Assembly: GCA_021151695.1 (NCBI GenBank)
Contig: JAGKWU010000004.1
Coordinates: 1-64,000, forward strand
Length of the DNA stretch: 64,000 bases
Reading direction: 5' to 3'
From: Cellvibrionaceae bacterium
GTDB lineage: Bacteria > Pseudomonadota > Gammaproteobacteria > Pseudomonadales > Cellvibrionaceae
The position numbers and the translations under genes were made by a program. Below, piece after piece: positions 16,908-26,281 of this stretch (the stretch's first letter is position 1; the number at the start of each line of letters is the position of its first letter). The notes under the pieces were generated by a model, which was not told the DNA's origin, ran no database searches, and was given only the letters and a program-made list of their open reading frames with translations.

Positions 16908-17483
16908 ATGAGCGAAAGTGTCATGACCAAGTTGTTGCTCGTCGGCGCCTGTATAGTGTTGTTTTTCCTGGCAGCCAAGCTGCTAAACAAAATCACCCAC
17001 GACATAAGCGTGCGTCGCGCCCTCGGCGATGTACGCCTGTTTTATATCAAGCGGCTGATGAATATCGGCATGGTGTTTTGCTGCCTGGTGGTGGTCTGCC
17101 TGCTGATGGGATTGGGCTACAGCGAAGTCTCGGTATTCCTGTCATCGATATTCGCGGTAGTGGGCGTTGGTATGTTTGCGCAGTGGTCCATCCTGAGCAA
17201 TATCACCGCCAGCATGATTATTTTTTTCGCGTTTCCCTATTCTGTTGGCGACCGCATTCGCATACTGGATCGCGATGACAACATGTGCGGTGTCATTGTG
17301 GAAATCAGCATGTTCCATGTGATCCTCCGACGTGACGACGGCAACCTCATCACTTACCCGAACACATTGATATTGCAAAAAGCTGTGTTAAAAATAGAAC
17401 AGCCTGAAGAAGCCGCAGTGGAAGAAAGTTTGCACGAACGCCACGAAGAGCGCGTAAAGCTGACGCGCATGGAAGTGAATTAA
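16908..17483 (+). CDS. Small MscS-family mechanosensitive channel-like protein
   Basis: A 191-residue membrane protein: TM helices at about 5-25 and 43-70, a pore-like helix (VGVGMFAQWSILSNITASMI) and the MscS beta domain (FPYSVGDRIRIL, GVIVEISMFHVILRRDDG). It lacks the large C-terminal cage of MscS and ends in a charged tail. The ATG at 16908 has GAG seven bases upstream; the ATG at 16878 gives ten extra residues and has a poorer ribosome site. Osmotic release is the inferred role. Confidence 0.75.
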   Translation: MSESVMTKLLLVGACIVLFFLAAKLLNKITHDISVRRALGDVRLFYIKRLMNIGMVFCCLVVVCLLMGLGYSEVSVFLSSIFAVVGVGMFAQWSILSNITASMIIFFAFPYSVGDRIRILDRDDNMCGVIVEISMFHVILRRDDGNLITYPNTLILQKAVLKIEQPEEAAVEESLHERHEERVKLTRMEVN

Positions 17484-17484
17484 C

Positions 17485-17507
17485 GCGGCGAGCTTTACAC
17501 TCGCCGC
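17485..17507. terminator. Hairpin between convergent mscS-like and kup genes
   Basis: Stem GCGGCGAG/CTCGCCGC with loop CTTTACA. It lacks a T-run on either side, so it is a transcript-end hairpin at most. Confidence 0.4.
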
Positions 17508-17532
17508 TCTCGCATCCAGATGGATTCTTTAT

Positions 17533-19434
17533 TTAAATCTGGACGCGTGTCCCCAACTCAACGACCGCATTGTCGGGTAAGCGGAAAAACTCCACCACAC
17601 CGCCCGCATTGCGACTCATAGCAGCAAATAATTTCTCTCGCCAATTTGCCATACCGCTGCCGGGTGTTGAAACAATCGTTTCGCGGCTTAAAAAATAACT
17701 GGTTTGAAATAGCGGCACACTAAGGCCGTGCGCCTCACAGGCAGCAAGCGCTTTGGGTATATCTGGCATCTCCATAAATCCGTAATGAATAGTTATTTGC
17801 CAAAAACTGTTTCCCAACGACTGCAACTCAATTCGCTGGTTGGTATCAATCCAGGGGGTTGTCGCAAAATTTACCGTCACAATCAAATTGCGCTCGTGCA
17901 GCACCTGGTTATGCTTCAAGTTGTGTAGCAGTGCCTGTGGCACAGTGCGTGGATCAGCAACCAGATAAACAGCGACGCGGGCAGCGCGCGCCATAGTATT
18001 GATATCCAGGGTGCCAATAAATGCGCGAAGGTCTACACCCTCTTTGCGAATTGTTTCCAGCACTATGCTGCGACCGCGCTGCCAGGTTGTCATTAACAAG
18101 CACAACAACGCACCGAGCGTGAGAGGAAACCAACCACCATCAAAAAATTTGATGATGCAGCCAGCAACTAATGCGAGATCACACACCAGAAAAAAGCCCG
18201 TCGCAAAAATAGCGATCGGCGCTGACAGTCGCCAGTGATAACGCACTACAAAAAATGTTAACAAGGTAGTGATCATCATGGTCAAGGTCACTGCAATACC
18301 ATAGGCCCCTGCCAATGCAGGCGAGCTGCCAAACCCTGCAACCGCGATCAACACGCCAGCCAGCAACACCCAATTAACCGCTGGCAAATAAATTTGTCCC
18401 TGCTCGCGCGCCGATGTATGAAGCACACGCATACGCGGCAAAAATCCCAGCTGTATCGCTTGGCGAGTCATGGAGAAAGCGCCGGAGATAACCGCTTGCG
18501 ATGCAATAATTGCGGCAACCGTGGCGATAATCACCGCTGGCCACAACAAGGGCTCGGGAAATAATTGGTAAAAGGGATTTGCAACAGCGGCAGGATTTAC
18601 CATCAGTAAAGCCCCCTGCCCCAAATAATTTAATGCCAATGCCGGCATTACTAACCAGGTCCAGGCGAGCTGCACTGGCTTGCGCCCGAAGTGGCCCATA
18701 TCGGCATAAAGCGCCTCGGCACCTGTGAGCGCTAATACCATTGCGCCCAGCACAGCAAACACTTTCCAACCGCGCTCCACTAAAAACTCCAGGGCGCACA
18801 CCGGATTAAGCGCAGCGAGAATTTGCGGTTGATGTATGACTTGCACTGCGCCTGAAACTGCCAACACCGTAAACCAAAGGAGCATTACTGGCCCGAATAT
18901 TTTTCCAACGGTGCCGGTGCCGTGTTTTTGCATCACAAACAAGCTGGCTAATATCAACAGTGTGATAGGGACTATCCAGCTACTCAACGTGGGGGCGACC
19001 ACACTTAATCCCTCGACAGCGCCTAACACCGATATCGCCGGTGTAATAACGCTGTCACCGTAAAACAACGTGGCGCCTGCAAGGCCGAGCAACAATAACC
19101 AGGGGCGCAATTTGTGTTTATCGCCAACTGCCTGCGCCGCCATCGCACTCAGCGCCATTACGCCACCTTCGCCGCGATTGTCAGCGCGCAAAATCAGCAA
19201 CACATATTTCAGGGTTACCACTAACATCAGTGCCCAAAATATTGCAGATACCGCACCTATAATTTGTGCAGGTTCCAAACCAACGCCAGTGGCAGGACGA
19301 AATACTTCTTGAAAGGTGTAAAGCGGGCTGGTGCCTATATCGCCATAGACAACACCCAGTGCGCCCAAGGTGAGTAGCGATAAATTTTGCCTGGGTTGTT
19401 GATGTGTAACCTGGCTGGAAACAAGGGATGACAT
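17533..19434 (-). CDS. kup: Low-affinity potassium transporter Kup
   Basis: A 633-residue K+/H+ symporter of the KUP/HAK/KT family with about 12 membrane helices and a soluble C-terminal domain. N-terminal landmarks are LGVVYGDIGTSPLYT and ADNRGEGG; GDSVITPAISVLGAVEG follows. AGGAG lies seven bases before the ATG. It is the last gene of a leftward kdpD-kdpE-kup group, 72 bp after kdpE. This suggests that its expression is controlled by that two-component system. Confidence 0.95.
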   Translation of the reverse strand: MSSLVSSQVTHQQPRQNLSLLTLGALGVVYGDIGTSPLYTFQEVFRPATGVGLEPAQIIGAVSAIFWALMLVVTLKYVLLILRADNRGEGGVMALSAMAAQAVGDKHKLRPWLLLLGLAGATLFYGDSVITPAISVLGAVEGLSVVAPTLSSWIVPITLLILASLFVMQKHGTGTVGKIFGPVMLLWFTVLAVSGAVQVIHQPQILAALNPVCALEFLVERGWKVFAVLGAMVLALTGAEALYADMGHFGRKPVQLAWTWLVMPALALNYLGQGALLMVNPAAVANPFYQLFPEPLLWPAVIIATVAAIIASQAVISGAFSMTRQAIQLGFLPRMRVLHTSAREQGQIYLPAVNWVLLAGVLIAVAGFGSSPALAGAYGIAVTLTMMITTLLTFFVVRYHWRLSAPIAIFATGFFLVCDLALVAGCIIKFFDGGWFPLTLGALLCLLMTTWQRGRSIVLETIRKEGVDLRAFIGTLDINTMARAARVAVYLVADPRTVPQALLHNLKHNQVLHERNLIVTVNFATTPWIDTNQRIELQSLGNSFWQITIHYGFMEMPDIPKALAACEAHGLSVPLFQTSYFLSRETIVSTPGSGMANWREKLFAAMSRNAGGVVEFFRLPDNAVVELGTRVQI

Positions 19435-19458
19435 GCGAAACTCCTGTGCGATTTATAT

Positions 19459-19472
19459 CGACACCAGTGTCG
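19459..19472. promoter_or_regulatory. Palindrome upstream of kup
   Basis: CGACAC-CA-GTGTCG in the 72-bp kdpE-kup gap, 12 bp before the kup ribosome site. It could be an operator or a small RNA hairpin. Confidence 0.3.
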
Positions 19473-19506
19473 CAAGTTGCACATCAGGATCGCATAAGGA
19501 TTTTAT

Positions 19507-20214
19507 TCAGTCGGGCATATCGGCGAGACGATAACCAAGCCCTGGCTCGGTTAATAAGAGCACAGGATCAGAAGGATTCAGTTCAAGCTTGCCGCGCAAT
19601 TGCGCCATGTATAAACGCAAATAGTGGGTGTGATCGATAAATTCTGCACCCCAGACATCCGTGAGCAATTGCCGGTGCGTCACCACTCTCCCAGTGCTAC
19701 GCACAAGCCGCGCCAGCAACTTGAATTCGATGGGAGTAAGGTGCACCTGCTCGCCGTTGCGATCGACTTTATGACGAGTAAGATCTATATGCACACCAGC
19801 GCCGCTATAGCTAAGTATCGCGGCCGTGAGCGGCACGCCTTTATGCCGCAGGGCGACACGCATGCGCGCCAGCAACTCACCTATACCAAAGGGCTTTACC
19901 AGATAATCATCGGCGCCAAGATCCAGCAATTGGATTTTTTGCTGCTCCTGCTCACGCGCCGATACAACGATAACCGGAATATTCTGCTGACGACGCAATT
20001 GCAACAATAACTGCTCACCTTCGCCATCAGGCAGGCCCAGATCCAATAAAATTAAATCCAGCGTGCCGGGACTATTCGCAGCTTGCGTCACAATGGCCTG
20101 AGCCTCGGACAGACTTGCAGCGGTAATCACATCGTAGCCTTCCAGGCGCAAGGCATCGCGAATTGTTGCACGCAGTTCGCGGTCATCCTCTACTAATAAA
20201 ACTCGCAAGCTCAT
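19507..20214 (-). CDS. kdpE: KdpE-type response regulator
   Basis: A 235-residue OmpR/PhoB-type transcription factor: REC domain (VEDDREL, phosphoacceptor in LILLDLGLPDGEG, YLVKPFG) and a C-terminal winged helix (LTPIEFKLLARLVRS, TDVWGAE). Closest in pattern to KdpE. Its ATG overlaps the kinase gene by four bases. The known KdpE target kdpFABC is absent; kup lies downstream instead. Confidence 0.85.
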   Translation of the reverse strand: MSLRVLLVEDDRELRATIRDALRLEGYDVITAASLSEAQAIVTQAANSPGTLDLILLDLGLPDGEGEQLLLQLRRQQNIPVIVVSAREQEQQKIQLLDLGADDYLVKPFGIGELLARMRVALRHKGVPLTAAILSYSGAGVHIDLTRHKVDRNGEQVHLTPIEFKLLARLVRSTGRVVTHRQLLTDVWGAEFIDHTHYLRLYMAQLRGKLELNPSDPVLLLTEPGLGYRLADMPD

Positions 20215-21752
20215 GGATGTTTTTCCTCCACATTTTCCTGCGGGAGCAAATTCGGTGGTAGAACCTTATAAGGCAAAACAATGTCAAAGCACGTACCACC
20301 ATCGATAGGCGAACAAACACTGATCTCGCCGTTATGGGCGCGAGCTATAGCGCGGCACAGCGCCAAACCAACTCCGGCGCCCGTACCAACACTGTGAATA
20401 CCGCGCTGAAAGGGTTGAAAAATGGCCTCGTGTAATTCAGGTGCAATCCCCGGCCCCGAATCTGTTACCGACAATAAAAATTGTGTGCGTTGAAGCCGAC
20501 AGCTGATACTAATCCAGGAATTTTCCGGGCCGTATTTGAGAGCGTTATCCACCAGGTTTTCGAGCAGCTGACCGATTAATAAGGGATCGCACCAAAGCAG
20601 CGGTAACTCCGGTTGCAAATTAATACGCAGGCGGCTTTCCAATCCGCGCAGACGCCAGCGCCGCATCAAATCGCCGATAATTTCCTCGGCAGATTGCCAA
20701 TCGCAACTGATCTGGCCACCGTTATCGAGACGCGCCAGCTGCAAAATATTGCTGGTGATTTTATTGAGCCTTTCCGCTTCATCCTGAATCCGCATCGCCA
20801 ATTGTTTGGATTGTTCAGTACTGAGTTTTTCCCGTTGCTCATACAATGAAGTCGCCGCGCTGGTGATAGTTGCCAAGGGCGTGCGGTAATCGTGAGAGAT
20901 AGCTGCCAGCAAATTATTGCGCAGTAACTGGGTTTGCACTTGCTCGCGCACCTGCTGCTCTTGTAGTTGGATATCACGGCGCTCAAGCGCATTGCCAAAT
21001 TGATCGCAAATAGTTTGCAGATGTACCCGGGTAGAAAAATCATGCACCGCAAAATCGTGCAGCAATACAGCACCAATCGCCTGGCCACGAGTGCGCACAG
21101 GCAGGTAGACATCGAAAAATAATTCGTAATAACCGGTACCACGCCCCAGCTGTTGGCTATTGTGCAGGCAGTGCCACAGTGCGTGGCGCTGCTCAAGATT
21201 GGTATCGCCCGATATCCAAACGTCATCTGTTTGCTGAGGATGTTGCGTGCTCGCTGGCGCGGGATGTTTAAGCAGCAACAAACTCACTGGCACGCCGGTA
21301 ATCTGCGCAAGCAGCTGTTGCAATCGGTTTTTTAATTCACCCGGCTCTTGCGCCTGATGCAATTCATCGCCCCAGGTACGTAACAATTCTGCTTCATGAG
21401 CATGACGTGCTGCACGTTGCACCTGGGTGCGGCGAGCTGTCATCAACAAAATGATCACCAGATTGACAACCAGCATCACTAACAACATCAGGAGATGCTG
21501 GTGAACATCTACTTTAAACGTAAAAAACGGCGGGATAAAAAACCAATCAAACGCGAGGGCTGCGCTTAACGCCAGCAAGGCGGAAACTCGCCCCGGCAAA
21601 CAAGTGGCGGCGAGGGCAGAAATCATAATGAGCAGTATCGCCAGATTGGCGAGATCAAGCTTGGTATTCAGCGCGAATAGCAACAGCCATCCCGCCAGCC
21701 AAATAAAGGCGCCAGTGAGATATTGGAGTTTGGAGGAGTTGTCTGGACTCAT
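20211..21752 (-). CDS. Shortened KdpD-type sensor kinase (DUF4118-GAF-HisKA-HATPase)
   Basis: A 513-residue membrane histidine kinase matching only the C-terminal half of KdpD. It has four TM helices of the DUF4118 domain (about 12-110), a GAF-like segment (about 140-270), HisKA with H287 in ISHDYRTPLATI, and HATPase with NALKYGPE and GTGAGVGLAL. The N-terminal KdpD sensor and USP domains (about 370 residues) are missing. Only 124 bp separate it from the upstream gene, so they have not simply been split off. It overlaps kdpE by four bases. Confidence 0.85.
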   Translation of the reverse strand: MSPDNSSKLQYLTGAFIWLAGWLLLFALNTKLDLANLAILLIMISALAATCLPGRVSALLALSAALAFDWFFIPPFFTFKVDVHQHLLMLLVMLVVNLVIILLMTARRTQVQRAARHAHEAELLRTWGDELHQAQEPGELKNRLQQLLAQITGVPVSLLLLKHPAPASTQHPQQTDDVWISGDTNLEQRHALWHCLHNSQQLGRGTGYYELFFDVYLPVRTRGQAIGAVLLHDFAVHDFSTRVHLQTICDQFGNALERRDIQLQEQQVREQVQTQLLRNNLLAAISHDYRTPLATITSAATSLYEQREKLSTEQSKQLAMRIQDEAERLNKITSNILQLARLDNGGQISCDWQSAEEIIGDLMRRWRLRGLESRLRINLQPELPLLWCDPLLIGQLLENLVDNALKYGPENSWISISCRLQRTQFLLSVTDSGPGIAPELHEAIFQPFQRGIHSVGTGAGVGLALCRAIARAHNGEISVCSPIDGGTCFDIVLPYKVLPPNLLPQENVEEKHP

Positions 21753-21821
21753 GCTGCCAGCTTGGCACAGTCGCCATAAAGATTGCGTAAGTATTCACAC
21801 ACCAGCATATCCGCGCGATAC

Positions 21822-21863
21822 AAAAAAGGCGAACCCGTCAATGAAATGATGAGCTCGCCTTTT
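21822..21863 (-). terminator. Terminator downstream of the aspartate aminotransferase
   Basis: Minus strand GGCGA ... TCGCC arms with a long AT-rich loop, followed by TTTTTT. Confidence 0.55.
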
Positions 21864-21876
21864 GCTGCCGGGTGAC

Positions 21877-23067
21877 TTAGAGAACAGCCACTATCGCCTT
21901 GCTGACATAATCAATATTTTGCACGGCCAAACCGGCAACACTGATGCGGCTGGTATCGGTCATGTAGATGCTGTATTCATTTTTCAGCTTGTGCACCTGC
22001 TCCACACTCAAGCCCAAAAATGAGAACATGCCGCACTCTCGCGCAATAAAGGTGAAGTCGCGCTTGTCCTGCAGCTGATTGAGCGACTGCACCAGTTGTT
22101 GACGCAAACCGGCGATGCGTTCGCGCATGGTGGTCAACTCGTCACTCCAGAGCTTGGTGAGTTCGCTGCTGTGCAAAATAATATCCACTATCGCAGAGCC
22201 GTGGGCGGGCGGCATGGAATAGATAGCGCGTGTCACACTCAGCATTTGCGTTTGGCCGGCGTTAGCTTGTTGCTCATCGGCATACACAATGCTCAATGCA
22301 GCGGCGCGCTCGCGGTAGAGACCAAAGTTTTTGGAGAACGAGGTAGCCACAATCACTTCGGGCAAACGACTGGACAGCAAACGTAATCCGTAAGTGTCCT
22401 CATCCAAACTTTCACCGAAACCTTGGTAGGCCATATCCACAAAGGGAATAACGCCATTGGCTTCGCACAGGTCGGCGATTTGATCCCATTGCTCGCGAGT
22501 CAGATCAGCACCACTGGGGTTGTGGCAGCAAGCGTGCAGCAAAACCAGATCACCACGCGGCACTTGTTTAAGTGTATCCATCATGGCAGTGAAATTGATG
22601 TTGTGGTTTTGGTAGTCGTAGTAGGGATATTCGCGCAACTTTAAGCCAGCACTGCCCAACAGCGGTATGTGGTTGGCCCAAGTAGGAGTGCTCACCCACA
22701 GGGTTGCACCTGGCTTGGCGCGCTGGATCAACTCGGCGGCTACACGCAGTGCACCGCAACCACCGGGCGCCTGAATAGTGCGCACACGGTTGGCGATCAC
22801 CGCGGGATGGCCTTCGCCAAACACTAAACGGGTAGAAGCCTCATTAGCACCGGGATAACCAGCCGGAGCTGTATAGGCCTTGGTTGTTTCATTTTTAAAG
22901 CGAATTTTTTCCGCCTCTGCCACTGCCGCCATAATTGGCGTGACACCTGCATCGTTTTTATAAACACCTACACCCAGATCTACTTTGAGCGGATTAGTGT
23001 CTTTGGCGTAGGCAATACTTAAACCCAGAATGGGGTCGGCAGGCAGGAGTGGCAGAGTTTCAAACAT
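21877..23067 (-). CDS. Class I aspartate/aromatic amino acid aminotransferase
   Basis: A 396-residue PLP transaminase of the AspC/TyrB family. MFETLPLLPADPILGL is a typical family N-terminus; ACCHNPSGADLT and the PLP lysine K246 in SFSKNFGLYRERAAAL are clear. AspC and TyrB cannot be separated by eye, so no symbol is given. The frame extends to 23100, but the ATG at 23067 has GGAC upstream and matches family length. Confidence 0.93.
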   Translation of the reverse strand: MFETLPLLPADPILGLSIAYAKDTNPLKVDLGVGVYKNDAGVTPIMAAVAEAEKIRFKNETTKAYTAPAGYPGANEASTRLVFGEGHPAVIANRVRTIQAPGGCGALRVAAELIQRAKPGATLWVSTPTWANHIPLLGSAGLKLREYPYYDYQNHNINFTAMMDTLKQVPRGDLVLLHACCHNPSGADLTREQWDQIADLCEANGVIPFVDMAYQGFGESLDEDTYGLRLLSSRLPEVIVATSFSKNFGLYRERAAALSIVYADEQQANAGQTQMLSVTRAIYSMPPAHGSAIVDIILHSSELTKLWSDELTTMRERIAGLRQQLVQSLNQLQDKRDFTFIARECGMFSFLGLSVEQVHKLKNEYSIYMTDTSRISVAGLAVQNIDYVSKAIVAVL

Positions 23068-23198
23068 GATATGGTCCGTCCAGGCGTTTATAGAGCGCAA
23101 GATTATACACAGCAGTAGCAGGATTCAGCAGCTGGTTTGCAACCCTAAGCGCAGGGTAGAATCGCCCGCATCTTAAATACTCGAACGATGGATAACGA

Positions 23199-24224
23199 AT
23201 GAAACAAGTCCCTGCCCTCAACCAAAGCACTCGCGCCAATATCAGCGCCAGAATCGACCAAAAAACCAAACCACCCGGCGCCCTCGGCCAGCTTGAAGCC
23301 CTCGCGCTGCAAATCGCCTTAATCCAACAGACGGATACTATTGCCATTAAGAAACCACTGATGCTGGTTTTCGCCGGCGATCACGGCATTGCCGACGAAG
23401 GTGTGAGCATTGCACCCAGCAGCGTTACACAGCAGATGGTGAAAAACTTTCTCGCCGGCGGCGGCGCCATCAATTGTTTTTGCCGCAGTAATAACTTGCC
23501 ACTCAAGGTGGTGGATGCCGGTATCAAATACGAAATTACACCCCAGCCGGATGGATTGATTAACCAACGCATAGCCGCCGGTACCGCTAACTTTGCGCAG
23601 CAACCGGCGATGAGTCGCGCGCAGGCTGAGCAAGCGCTGGCACTGGGTGCAGAGCTGGCGCAAGGCGAAATTGCCGATGGTTGTGACCTGCTCGCCTTTG
23701 GTGAAATGGGCATAGGCAACTCCAGCTCCGCTGCCGCTATATTGGCAGCGATTAGCGGCGCATCAGCCACCGAATGTGTGGGACTGGGCACAGGGATAAA
23801 TGCAGCGCAGCTCGCCAAAAAAATTGCGTTGGTAGAACAGGCGCTCGCACGCATTACCGACCCAAGTCCTCTTAATGTGCTTGCTGAAGTTGGCGGTTTT
23901 GAAATTGCACAAATCTGCGGCGCCATGCTGGCAACGGCAGCTGAGCAAAAAATTATTTTAGTAGATGGTTTTATTGCTACCGCTGCCGCATTACTCGCTG
24001 TTAAGCTGCAGCCCAATGCGCGCGACTACATGATTTTTGCACATCAGTCAGAAGAAGCTGGTCATCAGCTGATGCTGAAATTATTATCCGCACAACCGCT
24101 GCTCAACCTTGGCTTGCGCCTGGGCGAAGGCACGGGCGCTGCGCTGGCGCTACCTGTCCTGCGCGCGGCAGTGAGTTTTTACAATGAAATGGCAACCTTT
24201 GAGAGTGCGGGTGTAGTCGTCTAA
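23199..24224 (+). CDS. cobT: Nicotinate-nucleotide--dimethylbenzimidazole phosphoribosyltransferase
   Basis: Makes alpha-ribazole phosphate, the lower nucleotide loop of cobalamin. The 341-residue protein shows KPPGALGQLE, VFAGDHGIADEGVS, GEMGIGNSSSAAA and HQSEEAGH. It opens a rightward group with a methyltransferase, cobS, cobU and cobC. No cobalamin riboswitch is recognisable in the 131-bp upstream region. Confidence 0.96.
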   Translation: MKQVPALNQSTRANISARIDQKTKPPGALGQLEALALQIALIQQTDTIAIKKPLMLVFAGDHGIADEGVSIAPSSVTQQMVKNFLAGGGAINCFCRSNNLPLKVVDAGIKYEITPQPDGLINQRIAAGTANFAQQPAMSRAQAEQALALGAELAQGEIADGCDLLAFGEMGIGNSSSAAAILAAISGASATECVGLGTGINAAQLAKKIALVEQALARITDPSPLNVLAEVGGFEIAQICGAMLATAAEQKIILVDGFIATAAALLAVKLQPNARDYMIFAHQSEEAGHQLMLKLLSAQPLLNLGLRLGEGTGAALALPVLRAAVSFYNEMATFESAGVVV

Positions 24225-24287
24225 TTTAATAAAATTGCAATCTGCACCCGTTAAGCTGCGGCAACTTATTTTCAGTGAGAATTGATC

Positions 24288-24917
24288 GTGCCCCAATTAT
24301 CTGCTGCTCCTGCTAAAAATTGCTTTTCTGCCTATGGTGTCTGGCTCTATCGCGAGAAGAGCCCGGCGATCAAAGCCCTTAAGAAAACCGTCGCACCCAG
24401 CGTGCACGGTGATCGCCAGTGGGACTCCAGCCATTTGCTGATGGACTACTTCTCAACCCATCCACTCAAGAAAAAGTCCCGCGTACTCGATGTTGGCTGC
24501 GGCTGGGGCCCCGCCTCGATTTTTATGGCGAACCAGGGCCATAAGGTCACAGGCCTGGATGTGGATGAGGACGTATTTGCCTTTTTAAACCTGCAAGCTG
24601 AACTCAATGAAGTGAAGATCAAAACCCGCCAGGGCGATATGAAATCACTCACGGGTGCCGAGCTGGAAAATATCGACGTGATTGTAGGCGGCGACATTTG
24701 CTTTTGGGATGAGTTGGCTGATGAGTGGTTTGCCATGCTTAAGCGCGCAGCCAAAGCTGGCGTAAAGAAATTGGTACTGGCAGACCCTGGTCGCGATCCT
24801 TTTTTCACCCTCACCGACAAATGTATCAAACGCTGGAATGTGGAGATGCTGGAGTGGTATGCGCTGGAGCCAAAACGTTTTAGCGGTTATCTGCTGGTGG
24901 TGGATTTTACCGGCTAA
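24288..24917 (+). CDS. Class I SAM-dependent methyltransferase
   Basis: A 209-residue Rossmann-fold methyltransferase. Motif I is VLDVGCGWGPASIFMA, followed by GLDVDE and GGDICFWDE. The pattern resembles ETFB-lysine/PrmA-like protein methyltransferases. The GTG at 24288 has GAGA seven bases upstream; the TTG at 24282 is too close to that site. It sits between cobT and cobS, but nothing in it points to a corrin substrate, so its link to cobalamin is unproven. Confidence 0.8.
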   Translation: MPQLSAAPAKNCFSAYGVWLYREKSPAIKALKKTVAPSVHGDRQWDSSHLLMDYFSTHPLKKKSRVLDVGCGWGPASIFMANQGHKVTGLDVDEDVFAFLNLQAELNEVKIKTRQGDMKSLTGAELENIDVIVGGDICFWDELADEWFAMLKRAAKAGVKKLVLADPGRDPFFTLTDKCIKRWNVEMLEWYALEPKRFSGYLLVVDFTG

Positions 24918-24967
24918 TCCCGTTTTCGCTTCCCTGCCCTGCGTGGGCGTCAGCTATACTGGCGCCC

Positions 24968-25720
24968 ATGAATCATCTCAAATACCAACTCAATTTATTC
25001 CTGCTTGCCCTGGGCTTTTTCAGCCGCATCCCATTGCCGGCCTGGGTGCAATACTCACCTGAACTACTCAACCGCGCCAGTCGTTATTTCACACTGGTTG
25101 GCTGGCTGCTCGGCGCCTTGGTGGCGCTATTTTTTTGTATTGCCCATCAGTTTTTTTCCAGCAATGTGAGCATATGGCTGGTAATGGCCTTTAGCCTGTT
25201 GCTGACCGGCGCCTTTCATGAAGATGGTTTGGCTGATACTGCCGACGGTTTTGGTGGCGCCTTCGAGCGCGAAAAAAAGCTCGCCATTATGAAAGACAGC
25301 CGCTTGGGCACTTACGGTGGCGCCGCATTGTTGATGGCACTTGGCGGCAAGTTTTTGCTGCTCAGTGAAAACCAACATATAGCCACCAGCTTAATGCTTG
25401 CCTATGCGCTCTCACGCACTACCGCAGCCAGCCTGATTTTTTCCATGCGCTATGTAGCGGACACAGATACCAGCAAAAGTAAGCCCCTGGCGAATAATCA
25501 ATCAACGCAAGACCTGCTGATATTAATTACCTGCGCCCTGCCCGCATTTTTTCTGGTGAGTTTGCAACAGCTATTGGTTATCACATGTTTAATGACGGCA
25601 CTGCACTTTGGCGCAAGGTATTATTTCAATAAACAAATCGGCGGTTACACGGGCGATTGCCTGGGCGCTACCCAGCAAATCGCCGAGCTTACTATTTATC
25701 TGGCACTGTTAATTCTATGA
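24968..25720 (+). CDS. cobS: Adenosylcobinamide-GDP ribazoletransferase (cobalamin synthase)
   Basis: A 250-residue inner-membrane enzyme joining adenosylcobinamide-GDP with alpha-ribazole. Visible motifs: FFSRIPLPAW at the start, FHEDGLADTADGFGG (metal-binding acidic motif), MKDSRLGTYGG and the C-terminal GDCLGATQQ. No clear Shine-Dalgarno sequence. Its stop overlaps the cobU start (ATGA). Confidence 0.95.
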   Translation: MNHLKYQLNLFLLALGFFSRIPLPAWVQYSPELLNRASRYFTLVGWLLGALVALFFCIAHQFFSSNVSIWLVMAFSLLLTGAFHEDGLADTADGFGGAFEREKKLAIMKDSRLGTYGGAALLMALGGKFLLLSENQHIATSLMLAYALSRTTAASLIFSMRYVADTDTSKSKPLANNQSTQDLLILITCALPAFFLVSLQQLLVITCLMTALHFGARYYFNKQIGGYTGDCLGATQQIAELTIYLALLIL

Positions 25721-26250
25721 TCACTCTCGTTTTGGGCGGTGCCCGCTCGGGTAAATCGCGCCATGCGCAAGAACTGGCAGCAAGCTACGGACTGCCGGTG
25801 CTCTATGTGGCTACTGCCACCGCATCCGATGCTGAAATGGCAACGCGCATTGCCCATCACCAACAGGACCGCCCCGCCGAGTGGCGCCTGCGCGAAAGCC
25901 CGCTGGAACTTGCGCAAGTGCTGCGCGAAGAAAAGCACCAACCGCAAACCATTCTGGTGGACTGCCTCACACTCTGGCTCAATAACCAATTATTTCAGCG
26001 CCCGGAGCAACATTTTTCCGAACTTTTTGACGATCTCGTGGCCGCAGTTGCCGGCGACCACCTCCGAAACAAGGCCAATATTATTTTTGTCGCCAATGAG
26101 GTTGGCTTAGGGATTATTCCTATGGGCGAGGTGACGCGGCAATTTGTAGATGAAGCAGGCAGGCTCAATCAGCTGCTGGCCAAAACCGCTGATCAGGTCA
26201 TATTTATCGCCGCAGGATTACCGCTCGTACTAAAACGCAAGAATGGATAA
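25717..26250 (+). CDS. cobU: Adenosylcobinamide kinase / guanylyltransferase
   Basis: A 177-residue bifunctional enzyme that phosphorylates adenosylcobinamide and attaches GMP. The P-loop GGARSGKS opens the protein; VATATASDAEMATRI, VDCLTLWLNN and NEVGLGIIPMG follow. The ATG at 25717 overlaps the cobS stop, so the upstream ATG at 25657 is not needed. Confidence 0.95.
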   Translation: MITLVLGGARSGKSRHAQELAASYGLPVLYVATATASDAEMATRIAHHQQDRPAEWRLRESPLELAQVLREEKHQPQTILVDCLTLWLNNQLFQRPEQHFSELFDDLVAAVAGDHLRNKANIIFVANEVGLGIIPMGEVTRQFVDEAGRLNQLLAKTADQVIFIAAGLPLVLKRKNG

Positions 26251-26281
26251 TTTGAATTGATTAATAAAGGATAATGATTAG

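Noticed and set aside
23068..23198. Possible cobalamin riboswitch upstream of cobT
   Set aside because: The 131-bp divergent spacer is too short and lacks the conserved B12-box sequence.
26262..26281. Fur-box-like GATAATGATTAG before cobC
   Set aside because: Only a partial match, lying on the ribosome binding site of a gene inside an operon.
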